Program-made: the position numbers and the translations under genes
Part shown: in pieces, positions 46,990 to 58,439 of the stretch
Layout of the letters: each line of letters opens with the position of its first letter
Position numbering within the stretch: position 1 is the first letter of the stretch
From: Armigeres subalbatus
Lineage: Eukaryota > Arthropoda > Insecta > Diptera > Culicidae
NCBI RefSeq assembly: GCF_024139115.2
Contig: NC_085141.1
Coordinates: 242,039,047 to 242,103,046, forward strand
DNA length: 64,000 bases
Direction: 5' to 3'
The notes under the pieces: generated by a model
Database searches by the model: none
What the model was told of the DNA's origin: nothing
The model's input: the letters and a program-made list of their open reading frames with translations, nothing else

Positions 46990-47063
46990 CCCTTCGATGG
47001 GACTCGAACCCATGACCCTACAGTACGCTAGACTGGTGCTTTAACCAACTAAGCTACGAAGGA
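46990..47063 (-). tRNA. tRNA-Ala(AGC)-like cloverleaf within a transposon-like element
   Basis: The minus strand folds as a 74-nt cloverleaf. The acceptor is TCCTTCG with CGAAGGG, and the D stem is GCTT with AAGC around AGTTGGTTA. The anticodon stem CCAGT with ACTGT (one mismatch) holds loop CTAGCGT (anticodon AGC). The variable segment is AGGGTC and the T stem ATGGG with CCCAT around TTCGAGT. The A box TAGCTTAGTTGG and B box GGTTCGAGTCC match the pol III consensus. Its presence in repeated copies inside inverted-repeat elements argues that it is a mobile module and not a host tRNA gene. Confidence 0.5.
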
Positions 47064-47107
47064 CCTCCGTCGGCCTTCGCAGCCTAGAGGCTACTGAACG
47101 AGCTCTA

Positions 47108-47594
47108 CACGCTAACCTGAAATAACTCAGTCGCTGGGTCGTTTGTACCCGCATTTTTCTGATATTAGCAGTTGTCAAAATCCGGGTATGTCAACAAAAT
47201 GGATCTGAGTCAGACGAACCCGAAATCTGGGTAACCGGGGACTTAAACATTTTCGGATGTATCAACATGGCGTCGACCGGCGTCGAAGTCGCATGCCAGA
47301 ATAAATGATGGCATTTTTTCGTAGAATGCAGCAAGAAACAGGTAAGAAGTGTTGAAGTTATCATGGCGGAGCATTGTCGGCAAAGCCGGCAAGTGATATG
47401 CGTTGGGGATTTTGTTTTATTTAATATGTTTTACATAATAATAATTTTCTGGAGCGAAAAGCGGTTACCCAGATTTTTTCGCTTGTACGGTTACCCAGAT
47501 TTGAGTCAAGTACCCTTACCCATATTAGAGTAACCACGGTTTTGCCGAATCTGGGTCACTTTGACATAATTTTGGGTAGATCCAGGTTAGCGTG
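47108..47594 (+). mobile_element. TIR element with TA duplication nested in the tRNA-bearing element (487 bp)
   Basis: The ends CACGCTAACCTG and CAGGTTAGCGTG are perfect 12-bp inverted repeats with TA on each side (47106-47107 and 47595-47596). The interior repeats GGTTACCCAGATTT-like words. There is no coding capacity. Confidence 0.8.
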
Positions 47595-47615
47595 TAGATT
47601 CCCAAATTGGACACA

Positions 47616-47941
47616 CACGCTTAAAATCAATAACACAGAGATGTGTTTGCTTCACACAAAACGGACCTAATGCAGAACATCCCTAGATGAGCGACAGTTA
47701 CACAGGCACAAAAATGCCTCGTACGGTCGTGATAACGGTCCTTTTTAACATGTAAACGTTTGTAAAGATTCCTTGTTTCATGAGGAACCAAATACTGTTG
47801 AAAATATTGAAACCCGAGCTTCAATAAAACCACACGAGCTATTTTTGTGGCTTTGTAACTGTCGCTCATCTAGGTGTTGTTCTGCATTAGGTCCCTTTTT
47901 TGTGAAGCAAACACATCTCTGTGTTATTGATTTTAAGCGTG
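47616..47941 (+). mobile_element. Foldback MITE with ~100-bp arms (326 bp)
   Basis: CACGCTTAAAATCAATAACA, CAGAGATGTGTTTGCTTCAC and the following ~50 bp at the left are repeated in reverse complement at the right. The arms differ at a few positions. Frames on both strands here are mirror images of one another. Confidence 0.85.
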
Positions 47942-48172
47942 AAGTTCTGCAGACGGGCAATTCAAAATATAGCCGTTTTGATCAACCCAGAGACTGAGAA
48001 ACCAGACCCTTGATGCAACAATTTTTCCAGTCGTTAATTAATAACAGTTCTGCAGTATTGTAAAAATATTTGAAGCTTCCCCCATCGACAAAGGTGAGGT
48101 TATTTAACCTGCTGTGAGGGCATCGGCCGTATTAGTCCCCGGGCAGAAGCCATGGACAGAATAACAAAACAT

Positions 48173-48402
48173 GATATGAACTTGATTGATATAAGAGGTA
48201 AAAGAACAGGCAACAGTATCAAAAATTTGCACCGGAATATCATTTTAATATCAATATATGCTATGGATAAGATCAAACTAATGGCACATGATATTAATTA
48301 CTTCTTACAAATAGCATAACTTGATCTCCTCATGATATTTCAGTGCAAAATATTGATATTGTTGTCTGATATTTTATCTCTTATATCAATCATGTCCATA
48401 TC
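48173..48402 (+). mobile_element. Foldback MITE with ~75-bp diverged arms (230 bp)
   Basis: The left arm begins GATATGAACTTGATTGATAT, AAGAGGTAAAA. The right arm is its diverged reverse complement, ending TTATATCAATCATGTCCATA, TC. The loop is short and AT-rich. Confidence 0.7.
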
Positions 48403-49115
48403 TAATTTTGCTATTTAATCAACAATTGATATTATTGAGCTATTTTCGTCGAATACCCCACATACTGAAGGATACAGGAAAGTTTTGATGGAAATGGTTT
48501 TTCATTGATAAAAATTGTGATTAGCTCAACGGTAAATACCGAAGTTGTAGCACTCGTGGTGATAGAGTTCGCGAGTCTGCCACTCATGTCCCAGTAGCAT
48601 CTTCCTTGAGGTCAGCTTCAGTTGTTGACGTGGAACTGATCGAATTATTCCTGTACGATTAAAATATTTCACGAGAATTTATCTGCCACCACGTCTGTTT
48701 TTGGTTGATAGTCGTATACAGGACCCGAGCAGCACAAGTCGGACAAAAATGGTTACAGCAACTTCGCTGTGACTGAATCTGATCACATATGAGCTGCAGT
48801 ATCTTATGTGAAACATGTGTGCTGTCAGGAGAGCAACCCGTTCTCGTGTTATCACCCGCCCCGTAGAAGTATCTACCCGTACCGTGGAACTATTTAGTGA
48901 GTCAACCATAAACAACTTTTGGAGCCGTGTGACCAGGATAAAACGTCATCTCTTCACGACATGAGGTGTTCATAGCCTCTTCAATTCTACATTGTTGTTC
49001 CCGCTGAAACTGTTTTATCCGATACAAGTTCTCAATCTCTCCAATACAATTGCGTTAAGTTTAAAGTCCTCCTAGATCTTCGCCGATCCTTTCAGTTGGA
49101 ACGTCCATATCATCA
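48403..49115. other. Sequence left of the BEL/Pao fragment
   Basis: No polymerase or protease motif of the retrotransposon was recognised here, nor a clear LTR. A 78-codon minus frame at 48679-48915 is unremarkable. Confidence 0.35.
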
Positions 49116-50098
49116 GTGATTACGTTACACGAAAATTCCAGAAGAACGAAAACTGAAAGCAAAGGAGCTGAAATGGAAAATGTGATCGATGCGATGAGTC
49201 GTATGATCGTATTTCTGGACAGCTATGATCCCGAACAACTAACTGTTTTCACCTGTTTAACGATCAGAGCTATTCATATTGAAGTTGCTAAAAGTTTGTC
49301 TGCTGATTCTTGCAAAAAAGCCATTCGTAGATTCATTGCTCGACGTGGAGCTCCCCAAGAAATCTTCTCGGATAATGGGACTAATTTTGTTGGAGTCAGT
49401 CGGGAATTAGCCAAGGAAATAAGAGAGATTAGTGAGACGCTAGGAAGTACATTCACCGACTCATATACACAGTGGCGGTTCAACCCTCCCTCAGCGCCAC
49501 ATATGGGAGGCTGTTGGGAAAGGATGGTGAGGTCCATAAAGACAGCATTAGCGGTTATACCAGTGGACGACAAGCTAGATGATGAATCTCTGGAAACACT
49601 CCTTACCGAGGCAGAAACTATGATCAATTCGCGACCGCTCACTTTCGTATCTTTACAAACAACAGATGAAGAAGCTATAAGTCCAAATCATTTTTTGTTG
49701 CTAAGCTCAACTGGTGTACAGCAACCGGTGAAAGAACCTGTAGGAGATAGCGCTTGTGTACGAAGTAGTTGGATCCACATGCAGAAAACCTTGGATCATA
49801 TTTGGCAACGATGGATAATTGCATATCTTCCGATGATAACCAGGAGGACGAAATGGTTTCAAAACGTACGCCTGATAAGTTAAAGTTGGTGATCATAGCG
49901 GATGAGAAAGTTAGAAATAGGTGGATAAGAGGCCGTGTAATTCGTACGTACCCTGGGAAAGATGGAGTAGTGCGCCAAGCAGATGTCGCAATCTCGAGTG
50001 GGTTTCTAGGGAAAACCGTGGCGAAACTTGCATTGTTGGATGTTGGTCCCGAGGATGACGCACCTAGTGCGACTTGCGGGGAAGGATGTTCCAAATAG
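49116..50098 (+). pseudogene. BEL/Pao LTR-retrotransposon integrase fragment, frameshifted
   Basis: The 255-codon frame has TVFTCLTIRAIHIEVAKSLS, then IRRFIARRGAP, the second catalytic aspartate in SDNGTNF (residue 86), and the catalytic glutamate in MGGCWERMVRSIK (residue 135). EAETMINSRPLT and ISPNHFLL follow. This is the BEL/Pao integrase order. The reading then shifts to the frame at 49769-50098, which gives LVIIADEKVRNRWIRGRV and LALLDV, the C-terminal DUF5641-like domain. The zinc finger and the first catalytic aspartate (normally in a DYFGP motif) are absent, as are gag, protease and reverse transcriptase. The ATG is fortuitous, inside the domain. This is a dead 3' fragment, and no flanking LTR was identified with confidence. 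Confidence 0.88.
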
Positions 50099-52129
50099 AG
50101 CCCTCGTTCCAAAAGCTCTTAAAGCATTGCGAATGTCAGAGAAGAGAGATGCGATTAGGTTAATGTCACTAAATCTTAATGCAAAACAATTGAATTTAAT
50201 CTCATGCCAGGAGTGTGAATTGTTTAATCCAGGCCTTGAATTACTCGCAGAGCGAAAGCTACCATACTAGATACAAATATTTGTTTGTCGACAACATAGT
50301 TCGAACACTAAATTGTAAGTAATATACTGAACTCATAAATAGCAATTTATATTCTAATAAATACATTTGTAGCTTGAGCTGTCCTAAAATATAAGCACGA
50401 CTTTGCTTCAAGAATATCGAACGTCGAGAACACTAACTGAAGTCAGTGGTCCAGTGTAACGTTTAGATAAAATATGAGACACCGTCGAGATAGTGAAAAC
50501 TAATTGCGAGAAGCTTGACGATACAGAAGAACTTGAAATCAAAAACTTACTGGGCAAAACTTAGAAGGATGAGGAATATTTTCGAGCGAAAGCAGGTCTG
50601 GTGTCGATACTTCCACAAGTTGTTCCCGATGTTCCAATATTTCAGCCATTTACTGATAAACTCCTTAAAAACGCCTTTGAAAAACAAAGTTTTGTTGTGA
50701 TAGAATGTGACAGAAACTTCAAACGCACTTTTTTAGCAAATCTGGTCTTTTGGGGAAATGTTCGACGGTTCTAATGAATTATTACAATAAACACTATCGC
50801 CACAAAACAATCCAGCAAATTGTCAACATATTTATCCATAGACAAGCATCGTTGAACTGAAGCGTAACGACATTCTACAACATGACCATTGCAAAGTTTA
50901 ATACAACCGCACGATCAAAGATAAACGCCTGATCTCTGTGGAAGTGATAAGAACTCATCTCCAGGACTTGCACAACCTCAGTACAAATAGCGTAGATGCT
51001 TTGATATCTTTAAAATTACAACAGCAGTGATATGTTTCACCGGTCTGGTTCAGACCATTTCATCTCTCAATGTGGAATTCTACCCAAACGCAAACTGTTT
51101 GAATACCATTCCTCGCCGACTCACACACTGCATGGCACGGTTGTGTATGGAGGTAAGCCGAACCCGGAACAAGGGACGGCCATAAATTTTGCGCCCTTGA
51201 ATGGAAAATCACATAACGACTCCACCCGAAAACCAACTAGCAGACGTACAATTTTTCCCCGAAGGCAGGACCTCATTCCGCAAAAATGCAGAGGCCATTC
51301 TTCTAAATACGAAGGTTAACGGGAACCCACCTTTTCCAGCGCTGTTACTGCCACTTCCGGTCCATCTGCAAGTGGAGTATCCGAAACCCAGACTCAGACT
51401 TGTGTACCGTCGTTGCTGAGTTGATGTGGGCATCGTCACATTATCTTTCATTTGTGAAATGGAAACTGTTTGTGTGTGTGTGTGTTCGCACTACCCGAAA
51501 AATAGGCGGAACCCAACGTCTCCCCTTTTCCAGCTTCGGTCCCACAGTGCTGCTACAGGCCAACATCGTGCTGCGGTCGCCAAGAAGATACCGAACAAAG
51601 CGGCAGTCAAAAGCGGAACGGTTTTTGTGAATCGCATGTAAATGGTATTCTAATGGGAGAACAAATTTATTTCAATTCACCGGAAAATTTACAGGTTATA
51701 AAAACGACACCGGAGAGAGACATTGGATATCTTTCAGTGCTTTTTTTTATGTTTCAGTTTTTATTTGGTTTAGGTTGAATTTTGTTTTCCAATAGACAGA
51801 CGTACTCACTGTATTTGCGTTCAGGGAATTCGCTTTTGTTTTATTCATAATGGAAAGTAAATGGGAATTGATGTGTTGGTTCGGATTTCAGGAAAGTTGA
51901 TATCTCCTTTGGACTATGTAATTTTCATCCTAATTTATATTGTGACAACAATTTACTCAGCATGGGACTTTCTGCCTTTAGCGATAACATGCGCGACTAC
52001 AAAGCAGAAGCACGTTAGATTTTTTTTTTTCAAAAACTACTGCAATGCATTCAATTGAACGCGAAGAAATGTGGATTGATGGGAATAACTGAATCTATCT
52101 CCTTATAGTGCAATTTGGACCTCTCTTAT
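50099..52129. other. Sequence right of the BEL/Pao fragment, no gene recognised
   Basis: 50100-50270 may still be retrotransposon-derived (an 80-codon frame). An AATAAATACA word near 50356 could be a remnant LTR polyadenylation signal, but no LTR pair is visible. 51030-51640 is GC-richer, non-repetitive and holds short frames of 60-95 codons without domains. A short (GT)n run lies at 51467-51486. Confidence 0.35.
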
Positions 52130-52330
52130 GAGCTTTCTCGTTAAATATTATAATACACGAGAAAGGCACCATCACCGCTAGGTGGATTATTCTGCCTACA
52201 TACACACGCTAACTTTCACCTACTCAGTGACTGAGTAAAATTGTATTGCTCTCTCTTTCTATCCCACGGAAATTTTACTCATTTTCCGTCAAAAGCAGGA
52301 CAACTCAAATCTATGAGTAATTCTGCTTAT
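52130..52330. repeat. Two transposon-end remnants
   Basis: CACGAGAAAGGCACCATCAC, CGCTAGGTGGATTA near 52155-52190 resembles the end of the repeat at 54500-54535. CTACTCAGTGACTGAGTAAA, ATTGTATTGC at 52220-52250 resembles the terminal repeat of the element at 33008-34148. Confidence 0.45.
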
Positions 52331-54150
52331 CTATACCTTATCTATACCTCACTATCTCCATATCTCTCTATCTCGATGTGTTCTGATCTTGTTTTGTTCT
52401 GGAGATGTTTTGTTCTGTTCTGGAGAAGAGTGAATTCCTTATGTCGATAAGTTAAAATTTTTAGGCTACTAGACCATCTTTGGACAATAACAAACATACC
52501 AACAACAAGGAATGACATTTGTTTTGTTGTCGTTTTTCATAGCAACAAGCTTTTTTCCATCTAGTACCCATTTCAGTTTACTTTCCATTCCTCGATCGCT
52601 CCCTATCTCGATGGTCCCTTCAATATCGAGATGTGGAGAGGCGGCTGTATCTGAACATAATGTGCCCATTGTACTTGTCACACAAGAGATATATAGTCGC
52701 GCAATGGCGACCATAGAAAAGCTTTCAATTAAAACCTGAGAAAATGCTAACAGAAGACGAAGTGGAAAAACAGGCCAAATTCCATTTGCAAGAATAAGAC
52801 CGATCTGAGAGCTCTTGGATTCCGATTTAGTGGCAAAGGCCGATGCGCCTCCTCAGCAAACTCTATCATCCCGCCCAGTACATGCTTACTTGTATCTTCG
52901 CTATCTAATTGTACTGCGAGTGAATATTAGTGGTGCAATGCAATTCCCAGCCACCTTGCATGGTAAGGAAGTTTTCTTTTGTTTCAGCTTTTCCAGGAGT
53001 TATAACACGCTTTATTAATCCAAAGATCGAACAAGCGACTAAAACTTTGCCAACCTAACATTCATTCTGCCAGAAGAGTAAATTTGCACAAATAAATGAA
53101 GTTGTGCCACCACAAATATCGATTCAAACTACCACCAAGCACCCAATGAATATTGAATACACCTACCCACAGTCAACCATAGAAACTTTCCAAGAATAGA
53201 ACCTTCGTGGGCTCTGGCAAATCTATGCTGCGCTGTTGACTGCAGCAGCATCGACATCCAACGAGGACGACGGCAACGATGGAAAGTGTACGCATTCAGC
53301 CGGAAGAGTTAACGGGCTTATTTATACTAAATATTATACGGAACGCAAATAAATCAATACGGGAAATACCGTCGCTGTTCCGCACCACGTCGACACTTTT
53401 CTGCAGCAGGATGAAGAGAATTATGTCGAGTATGCGCCGACGTTACACGGCGAGGGTTGTAATGCCTCCGCCGTGCGCGACCGATCATCATAGTAATAGT
53501 ACTAGTGCCAGTTTCCGCACATTTGAGCATCATCATCAGCTCTTGGACCGCGACCGGCGGCGCCGCAGCGACACCACATAAACTCCGCGAAGTATGAATG
53601 CGCTTTTGCGGAAAACTTTTCATTATATTTGCTAAATAGAGTACCTACGAGTTATGCGGTGCGCCAGGTCCGTGCCATAAACATGGGATCTGTGTGAATA
53701 ACTCGATTGAGACGGTGGAAATTGTTTACGCTTCCTCTATGGTATTGTGTTTTCCACTTACTTGAACTTGAGCTTTAAGAGGTTTATGCAAATTTTATGA
53801 GTAGGTGCGGTTTGCATGGGGAGTTGTCACCCTAGCTGTTGAACCAAAGCACTGCACGAAGCTCCGATGAATTATTAAGGTGGTTCGTAGGTTTTTGGCT
53901 AGCTCTGTTACATGTTGACTATACAATCCTAAGAAATAAAGTACAGTTTTCAATTTTATTACTATATTAAAAGGTAATTTTAAAAAAATGTTAGATTTTA
54001 TTCAGTAGTTTGAAAAAATATGATAGATGTTCGACTAAACAGTTGAGAAAGGCAAATAATTTCGAAAATATTATTTACGAGAATCCAACAGTTAAGATCT
54101 TAAGTGTTTTCAACGAATCTTTGTAGATAAAATCTAAGAATATGACAATC
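52331..54150. other. Mostly non-repetitive sequence with one small frame
   Basis: The 100-codon plus frame at 53279-53581 starts in a good context (ACG before ATG, G after) and encodes an Arg-, Ser- and His-rich peptide ending DRDRRRRSDTT. It lies in a GC-rich patch. It resembles no known family and may be chance. Nothing else was recognised. Confidence 0.3.
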
Positions 54151-54159
54151 TTTATTAAA

Positions 54160-54545
54160 TACAAAATTGGTACCGAAAGGCTATCATTTACTCCGAAAAC
54201 GAACTTTTTATAGAAGCTTTGGAGATCCAATCGACTCAGCTCTACGAACTGAGCACATGTCTGTCTGTCCGTGTGTATGTATGTATGTATGTAGTATGTG
54301 TGTGTGCACGGAAGCTAAGAAAAACATTAGACAACTTTTTATATAGTAATCTTTAACCTATTTTCTCGCAACCTTCGACAGGAGGCAAAGCTTAGTTGAT
54401 CACTATTGAATTTGATAACGATTGACCGATGCGTTAAAAAATTATGAAAAAAATGGTGCATTGAACCAAATAAGCCCCATTTTAGGTTGTTTTCTTGACT
54501 AAAAGCGAGAAAGGCAGTATCACTACTCGGTGCATTAAGTTGTTT
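54160..54545 (+). repeat. Dispersed repeat with TGTCTGTCTGTCCGTGTG and GAGAAAGGCA end
   Basis: This block contains AACTTTTTATAGAAGC, a GACTCAGCTCTACGAACTGA palindrome-like word, a (TGTA)n/(GT)n run at 54278-54306, and ends with GCGAGAAAGGCAGTATCACT, ACTCGGTGCATTAAG. The end motif recurs near 52160. It looks like a non-coding transposon-derived repeat; the class is unknown. Confidence 0.45.
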
Positions 54546-54731
54546 TTTTTTAGAACAGCTCGACATATCTAAAGCGTTTGAACGATTGCGGACCTCTTGT
54601 TTTATACCATTCTATCAACTTGACGTTGACGAAGAACCTCGTAGTCTTTTCTTTAAAATTTATATTAGCTCTTTTCCTGATGACCATGTATGATTTTTCG
54701 AATGTCACCCTGCAAACGTTTATAATATGTA

Positions 54732-55200
54732 GGGGAGAACGGTCCAAAATGCACCCCTGGTTCAAAATGGCCTCGCTCATAAAATCACTCATATAATCTG
54801 TTGTAGTACATTTATGAACATATAATAACTAATTATGAATTGTGATGGTAATATTATCACAATTCATAATTAGTTATCCATCATTGAGCTCTGTTGGAAA
54901 AATTGAGCAAAATCCATTCATATTCACTCAAATTTAACGATTTGCTATTCTTCCACCACATCAGATTTTAGTTCAATCCATTAAGAAATAACAAACAACC
55001 ATGCGTTCACCATCATTTTACATGCAATTGAGTCATTTTAGACCACCATTCGGGCGTTTTTCCCCAGGCCTATTTTTAAATGCGTTAGAAAGTCATGAAA
55101 ACCTTATAATTTTGAGTAGGAGATCTTTGTGAAATGTAGCTGGGTTTGTAAATTTTGCACCTATACGTTGAAATGATTGGGTATTTTGGACCTACGTTGA
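54732..55200 (-). mobile_element. GGGGAGAACGGTCC TIR family, partial copy D
   Basis: It starts after TA with GGGGAGAACGGTCCAAAATG, CACCCC and matches the element at 57092-57555 in reverse complement over about 420 bp. The far terminal repeat is missing. It carries an inserted or duplicated palindrome at 54825-54877. Confidence 0.75.
54825..54877. repeat. Perfect 22-bp palindrome arms with 9-nt loop
   Basis: ATAACTAATTATGAATTGTG, AT, loop GGTAATATT, then the exact reverse complement. In the sister copy (near 57465-57500) only one arm is present, so the second arm arose in this copy by an inverted duplication. Confidence 0.85.
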
Positions 55201-55394
55201 TCACATCCTCCTCGTAACTGAGTGAACGATGGATGGATCTCTCAACAGCTGATGCGACTCGTGGTATGGTCCGCCATCTGCACCCCACCACATGATACAT
55301 GGTACATAGCAATGAGATGGATTTTCTACAGGTTCGGGCGTGAGAGCACAAACGTGTTCGTGAAATGTCGGAATCAGTAATTGTGTTCATGTCC

Positions 55395-55505
55395 AGTGTT
55401 GTCACAAGTACAGATTTATCTGGAAAAGTACAGATTTTTTGACGAATTTTGGTACAGATTACAGATTTTAAGCAAAAAGTACATATTGGTACAGATTTTT
55501 AACAA
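55395..55505 (+). repeat. GTACAGATTTT short repeats, left block
   Basis: GTACAGATTTATC, GTACAGATTTTTTG, TTGGTACAGATTACAGATTT and TTGGTACAGATTTTT recur. A second block of the same words lies at 57005-57087. Together they look like one larger repeat interrupted by later insertions. Confidence 0.6.
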
Positions 55506-55512
55506 ACAAAGC

Positions 55513-55758
55513 CACTTGTCATAAGACGAGTTTGTACAATCCCATTGAATTCCACCACTTAATTGAATCTTGACAGATACGTATTTCGACCTCAACAGTA
55601 AGGCCGTCTTCAGTTTCTAGTACTTGACTCGACTCAAGTCGAGTCAAGTACGAGACACTGAAGACGGCCTTACTGTTGAGGTCGAAATACGTATCTGTCA
55701 AGATACAATTAGGTGGTGGAATTCAATGGGATTGTACAAACTCGTCTTATGACAAGTG
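55513..55758. mobile_element. Near-perfect 246-bp palindromic MITE
   Basis: The sequence is an inverted repeat around 55635/55636. The outer arms are CACTTGTCATAAGACGAGTT, the middle carries TTGACAGATACGTATTTCGA and CCTCAACAGTAAGGCCGTCT, TCAGT, and the centre is TACTTGACTCGACTC and its complement. The arms differ at only a few positions. It has no loop of note and could extrude a cruciform or give a long hairpin RNA. Confidence 0.92.
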
Positions 55759-56585
55759 AAGACATTCCACTAAAAAGCTCAAAACAATTTTCTTAACAAA
55801 CCAAACCATATAGAAGTAAACTTGCTTCTGATAATCATTCTCCAACGATAAATCTATTGCAATTTTCATACGAGATTTTTTTCAGATGAGAACAGTATGT
55901 AGTAGTTAAGGTTAGTTACCACCAGCGATAACTTCGCATCAAACGATAATAAACGCAAAATTATCATCGAATATACTGCCGTGAATCGCATATTTGTCCC
56001 ATATGAATAGGAAATCCAGCAAAGATGGGACAGATATGCGATTCACGGCAGTATAAACCTTACCCACTGAATGTCAACAGTACTGTTAAATATTGTTTGG
56101 CCTTATGGCTCCGCGACAGGATGGAAAATTTGTTCAAAACGTAACACTAACGATAAATGCTCTAAACTGAGATAGGATTTTTTTACGATTCTTACTCGCT
56201 GACGAGTTTTCAATAACTGATAATTCAAAACTAACATCGCGTGTAAGTGTTCAACAGCCTCGATATAAAAAAAAACAATTGTTTTTCCATCTCAGCTCTG
56301 TTATAATTTTTTTTAAATGCAAGTCAAAAAGAGGAGTTTGTTTTCTATTTAGTTTTACCGTCGTATAAAACTTCCGTTAGTTAAAAAGTGGCAAAATAAA
56401 TATCAATTCATCCCTAGTAGCACTGACGGTTCTATTATGGTTTTATAGCATACTTGTAGAGTAAATCGTTGTCTCCAAGAGCGTTAATTGTTACTTAGGA
56501 TGCCGGAAAAAATAATGAAGATCAAACGACATGTCAAATAGTATCTAATGTTGAAAATATGAAATAAATGTACTGAGAGTTACTA
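55759..56585. other. AT-rich sequence containing one hairpin element
   Basis: Apart from the hairpin at 55972-56055 I see no gene, RNA or further repeat. Confidence 0.4.
55972..56055. repeat. 84-bp hairpin element (TATACTGCCG ends)
   Basis: TATACTGCCGTGAATCGCAT, ATTTGTCCCAT pairs with its reverse complement at the right end. It shares end sequence TATACTGCCG with the hairpin at 60058-60142. It is a tiny MITE, foldable as a pre-miRNA-sized stem. Confidence 0.8.
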
Positions 56586-56817
56586 CAGTATCCCCCCGTT
56601 TATCCGGACCTCAATAATCCGACGGCTCGTTAGTCCGGATCTCGCTAGTTCGGAATGTTGCGGATTGAAAAGTATCAACACCCATTTAAACACATAATGC
56701 TGTCAGTTTTGAAATTTGTGCTGTGATTTTGTTTTGGTTCACTTGTATGGATTTGACACTCGGATTAACGAGAGAAATCTCCGGCCATACATTTGCCGGA
56801 TAAGCGGGGGTATAATG
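56586..56817 (+). mobile_element. MITE with pogo-like ends (232 bp)
   Basis: The left end CAGTATCCCCCCGTTTATCC, GG and the right end (complement CATTATACCCCCGCTTATCC, GG) are inverted repeats with TA on both sides. They resemble Tigger/pogo termini. There is no coding capacity. Confidence 0.8.
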
Positions 56818-57004
56818 TACTTTAAAGGTAATCAAAAAATATGTTAATTATAACTTATTGCGATATGTTTTCATGAGAAAGTATTGAAATTAATAAAAAT
56901 GCTTTTCCACGAATGAATTGGTTTGCATCGCTTTATTGACTTATAATTGTTGGATACTTAAGTATTATTATTTAAGTACAATTGTGGGTCATTTTCCATA
57001 CTGT

Positions 57005-57087
57005 CGGGTACAGATTTTGGTACAGATTTTTGAACATTTTGGTACAGATGAAAAAGATTTTTGAGGCCATGGTACAGATAAAAATGT
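57005..57087 (+). repeat. GTACAGATTTT short repeats, right block
   Basis: GGGTACAGATTTTGGTACAG, ATTTTTGAAC and further ATGGTACAGAT words, as in the block at 55395-55505. It ends at the TA where the next TIR element begins. Confidence 0.6.
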
Positions 57088-57091
57088 GGTA

Positions 57092-57555
57092 GGGGAGAAC
57101 GGTCCAAAATGCACCCCTTAAGCTTTTTCGATGTTTTCGCCCATATAAACAAAAATACCCAACCATTTCAACGTACATTTGCAAAATTTTCAAACCCAGC
57201 TACATTTCACAATGATGTCCTCTTCAAAACAACAAGGTTTTCATGACTTTCTATCGCATTTAAAAATAAGCCTGGGGCAAAACGCCCGAATGGTGGTCTA
57301 AAATGACTCAATTGCATGTAAAATGATGGTGAACGCATGGTTGTTTGTTTTTTCTTAATGGATTGAACCTCAATCTTACGGATGTGGTGGAAAAATAGCA
57401 AATCGTTAAATTTGAGTGAATATGAAGGGATTTTGCCAAATTTTTCCAAAGGAGCTCAATGATGGATAACTAATTATGAATTGTAATGGTAATATTCGTT
57501 CATAAATGTACTACAACAGATTATATGAGTGATTTTATGAGTGAGGCCATTGAGG
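57092..57555 (+). mobile_element. GGGGAGAACGGTCC TIR family, partial copy C
   Basis: The left end after TA is GGGGAGAACGGTCCAAAATG, CACCCC. The body matches copy D at 54732-55200 in reverse complement. Its right end stops at GAGGCCATTGAGGCC, where the complementary terminus should follow, so it is truncated there. Confidence 0.75.
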
Positions 57556-58439
57556 CCTAACACTGTTCATGTCGCACGACGACGGCAGCTGTTCTGGTGC
57601 CGGGACAAAAGAACGGTGGCGTCAAACTCACACTTCCTGCATGAAATGTGGTGCGAGTTTGACGTCAGTATTCAGCTGATCGCGAATGTTTACTCTTTTT
57701 AAGCTACTAACAAAAGGCACGCTCAACCGAACCTGTGTAAAGTAAATGACATTTCGTTTCATTCACTTCAAGTGCACTTTGGTCATCCACCAGGATCTTC
57801 CAGGACTCGCGTCCGTAGTGGACTGAGGGACAATCAGATTTTTTCTAGATGAACTGGTCTCCACTATTGTAGTACCATTGTAGCACTTCCTTGCTACAAT
57901 GGCTAAATCTAACCAAACGTAAATGGGTCATCATGGGACTGAATGAAGGGTAAAATCCGGCATTTTACGCAGATGAATTTTGCAGGACTGTGCATTAATT
58001 ATTTTACTTTTCTCTTCCTGCATGGTGAATATTGTAAAACCACGTTGGTTTCAAACTGTGAAAAAATATACCGAAAGGAATGGTTTACTTATTATGAAAC
58101 GTTGTGAAAAACTTGCATATTCGTCCACTACGAGCGCCACTATCTCTAAAATGAGGTGCCCCATTTTTAAATGATCTAGGCTTCATGTAGGATGCATGAA
58201 GAGTTGGACAGAATTGACGACATTCGGAAAATTCGTAGGAAATGAAGGAAGAAACTAATGTGGAAATGCAGAAATTTGTGCTAACAATATAAAAACCTTG
58301 AGGAATATTCGGCAATTCTTTCGCTGAGTTTTGAAAACTATCGGTTAGACATGGATTTCATTATCCTGAAAAATCTATTATAGAGCCGATCTTTGTATTC
58401 TTTGTCAATTTCGTCATAAGTTCCCCCAAGAATCCGCCC
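57556..58439. other. Sequence without recognised gene
   Basis: A short hairpin (GTCAAACTC and GAGTTTGAC) lies at about 57623-57662. No coding or RNA gene was supported. Confidence 0.4.

Larger units (their letters stand above)
46912..47615 (-). mobile_element. tRNA-bearing inverted-repeat element, copy 1, split by another transposon
   Basis: The left end CTCATATGTGAATATGTACG, TTATGTGGAAGAT and the tRNA-like core match the intact copy at 60679-60939 in reverse orientation. After GGCTACTGAACGAGCTC the sequence is interrupted by a 487-bp TIR element (47108-47594). It resumes with GATTCCCAAATTGGA and is then lost, so the right terminal repeat is missing. Confidence 0.7.

Noticed and set aside
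46990..47063. Functional tRNA-Ala gene
   Set aside because: The same sequence is repeated inside inverted-repeat elements, and the copy at 60783-60861 has a disabling insertion, so it is treated as a mobile module.
47627..47997. Opposed 60-80-codon frames with similar peptides
   Set aside because: They are mirror images created by the arms of the foldback element at 47616-47941.
49116..50098. Active BEL/Pao element
   Set aside because: Only the integrase core and C-terminal domain remain, the first catalytic aspartate is absent, the frame is shifted and no LTR pair is visible.
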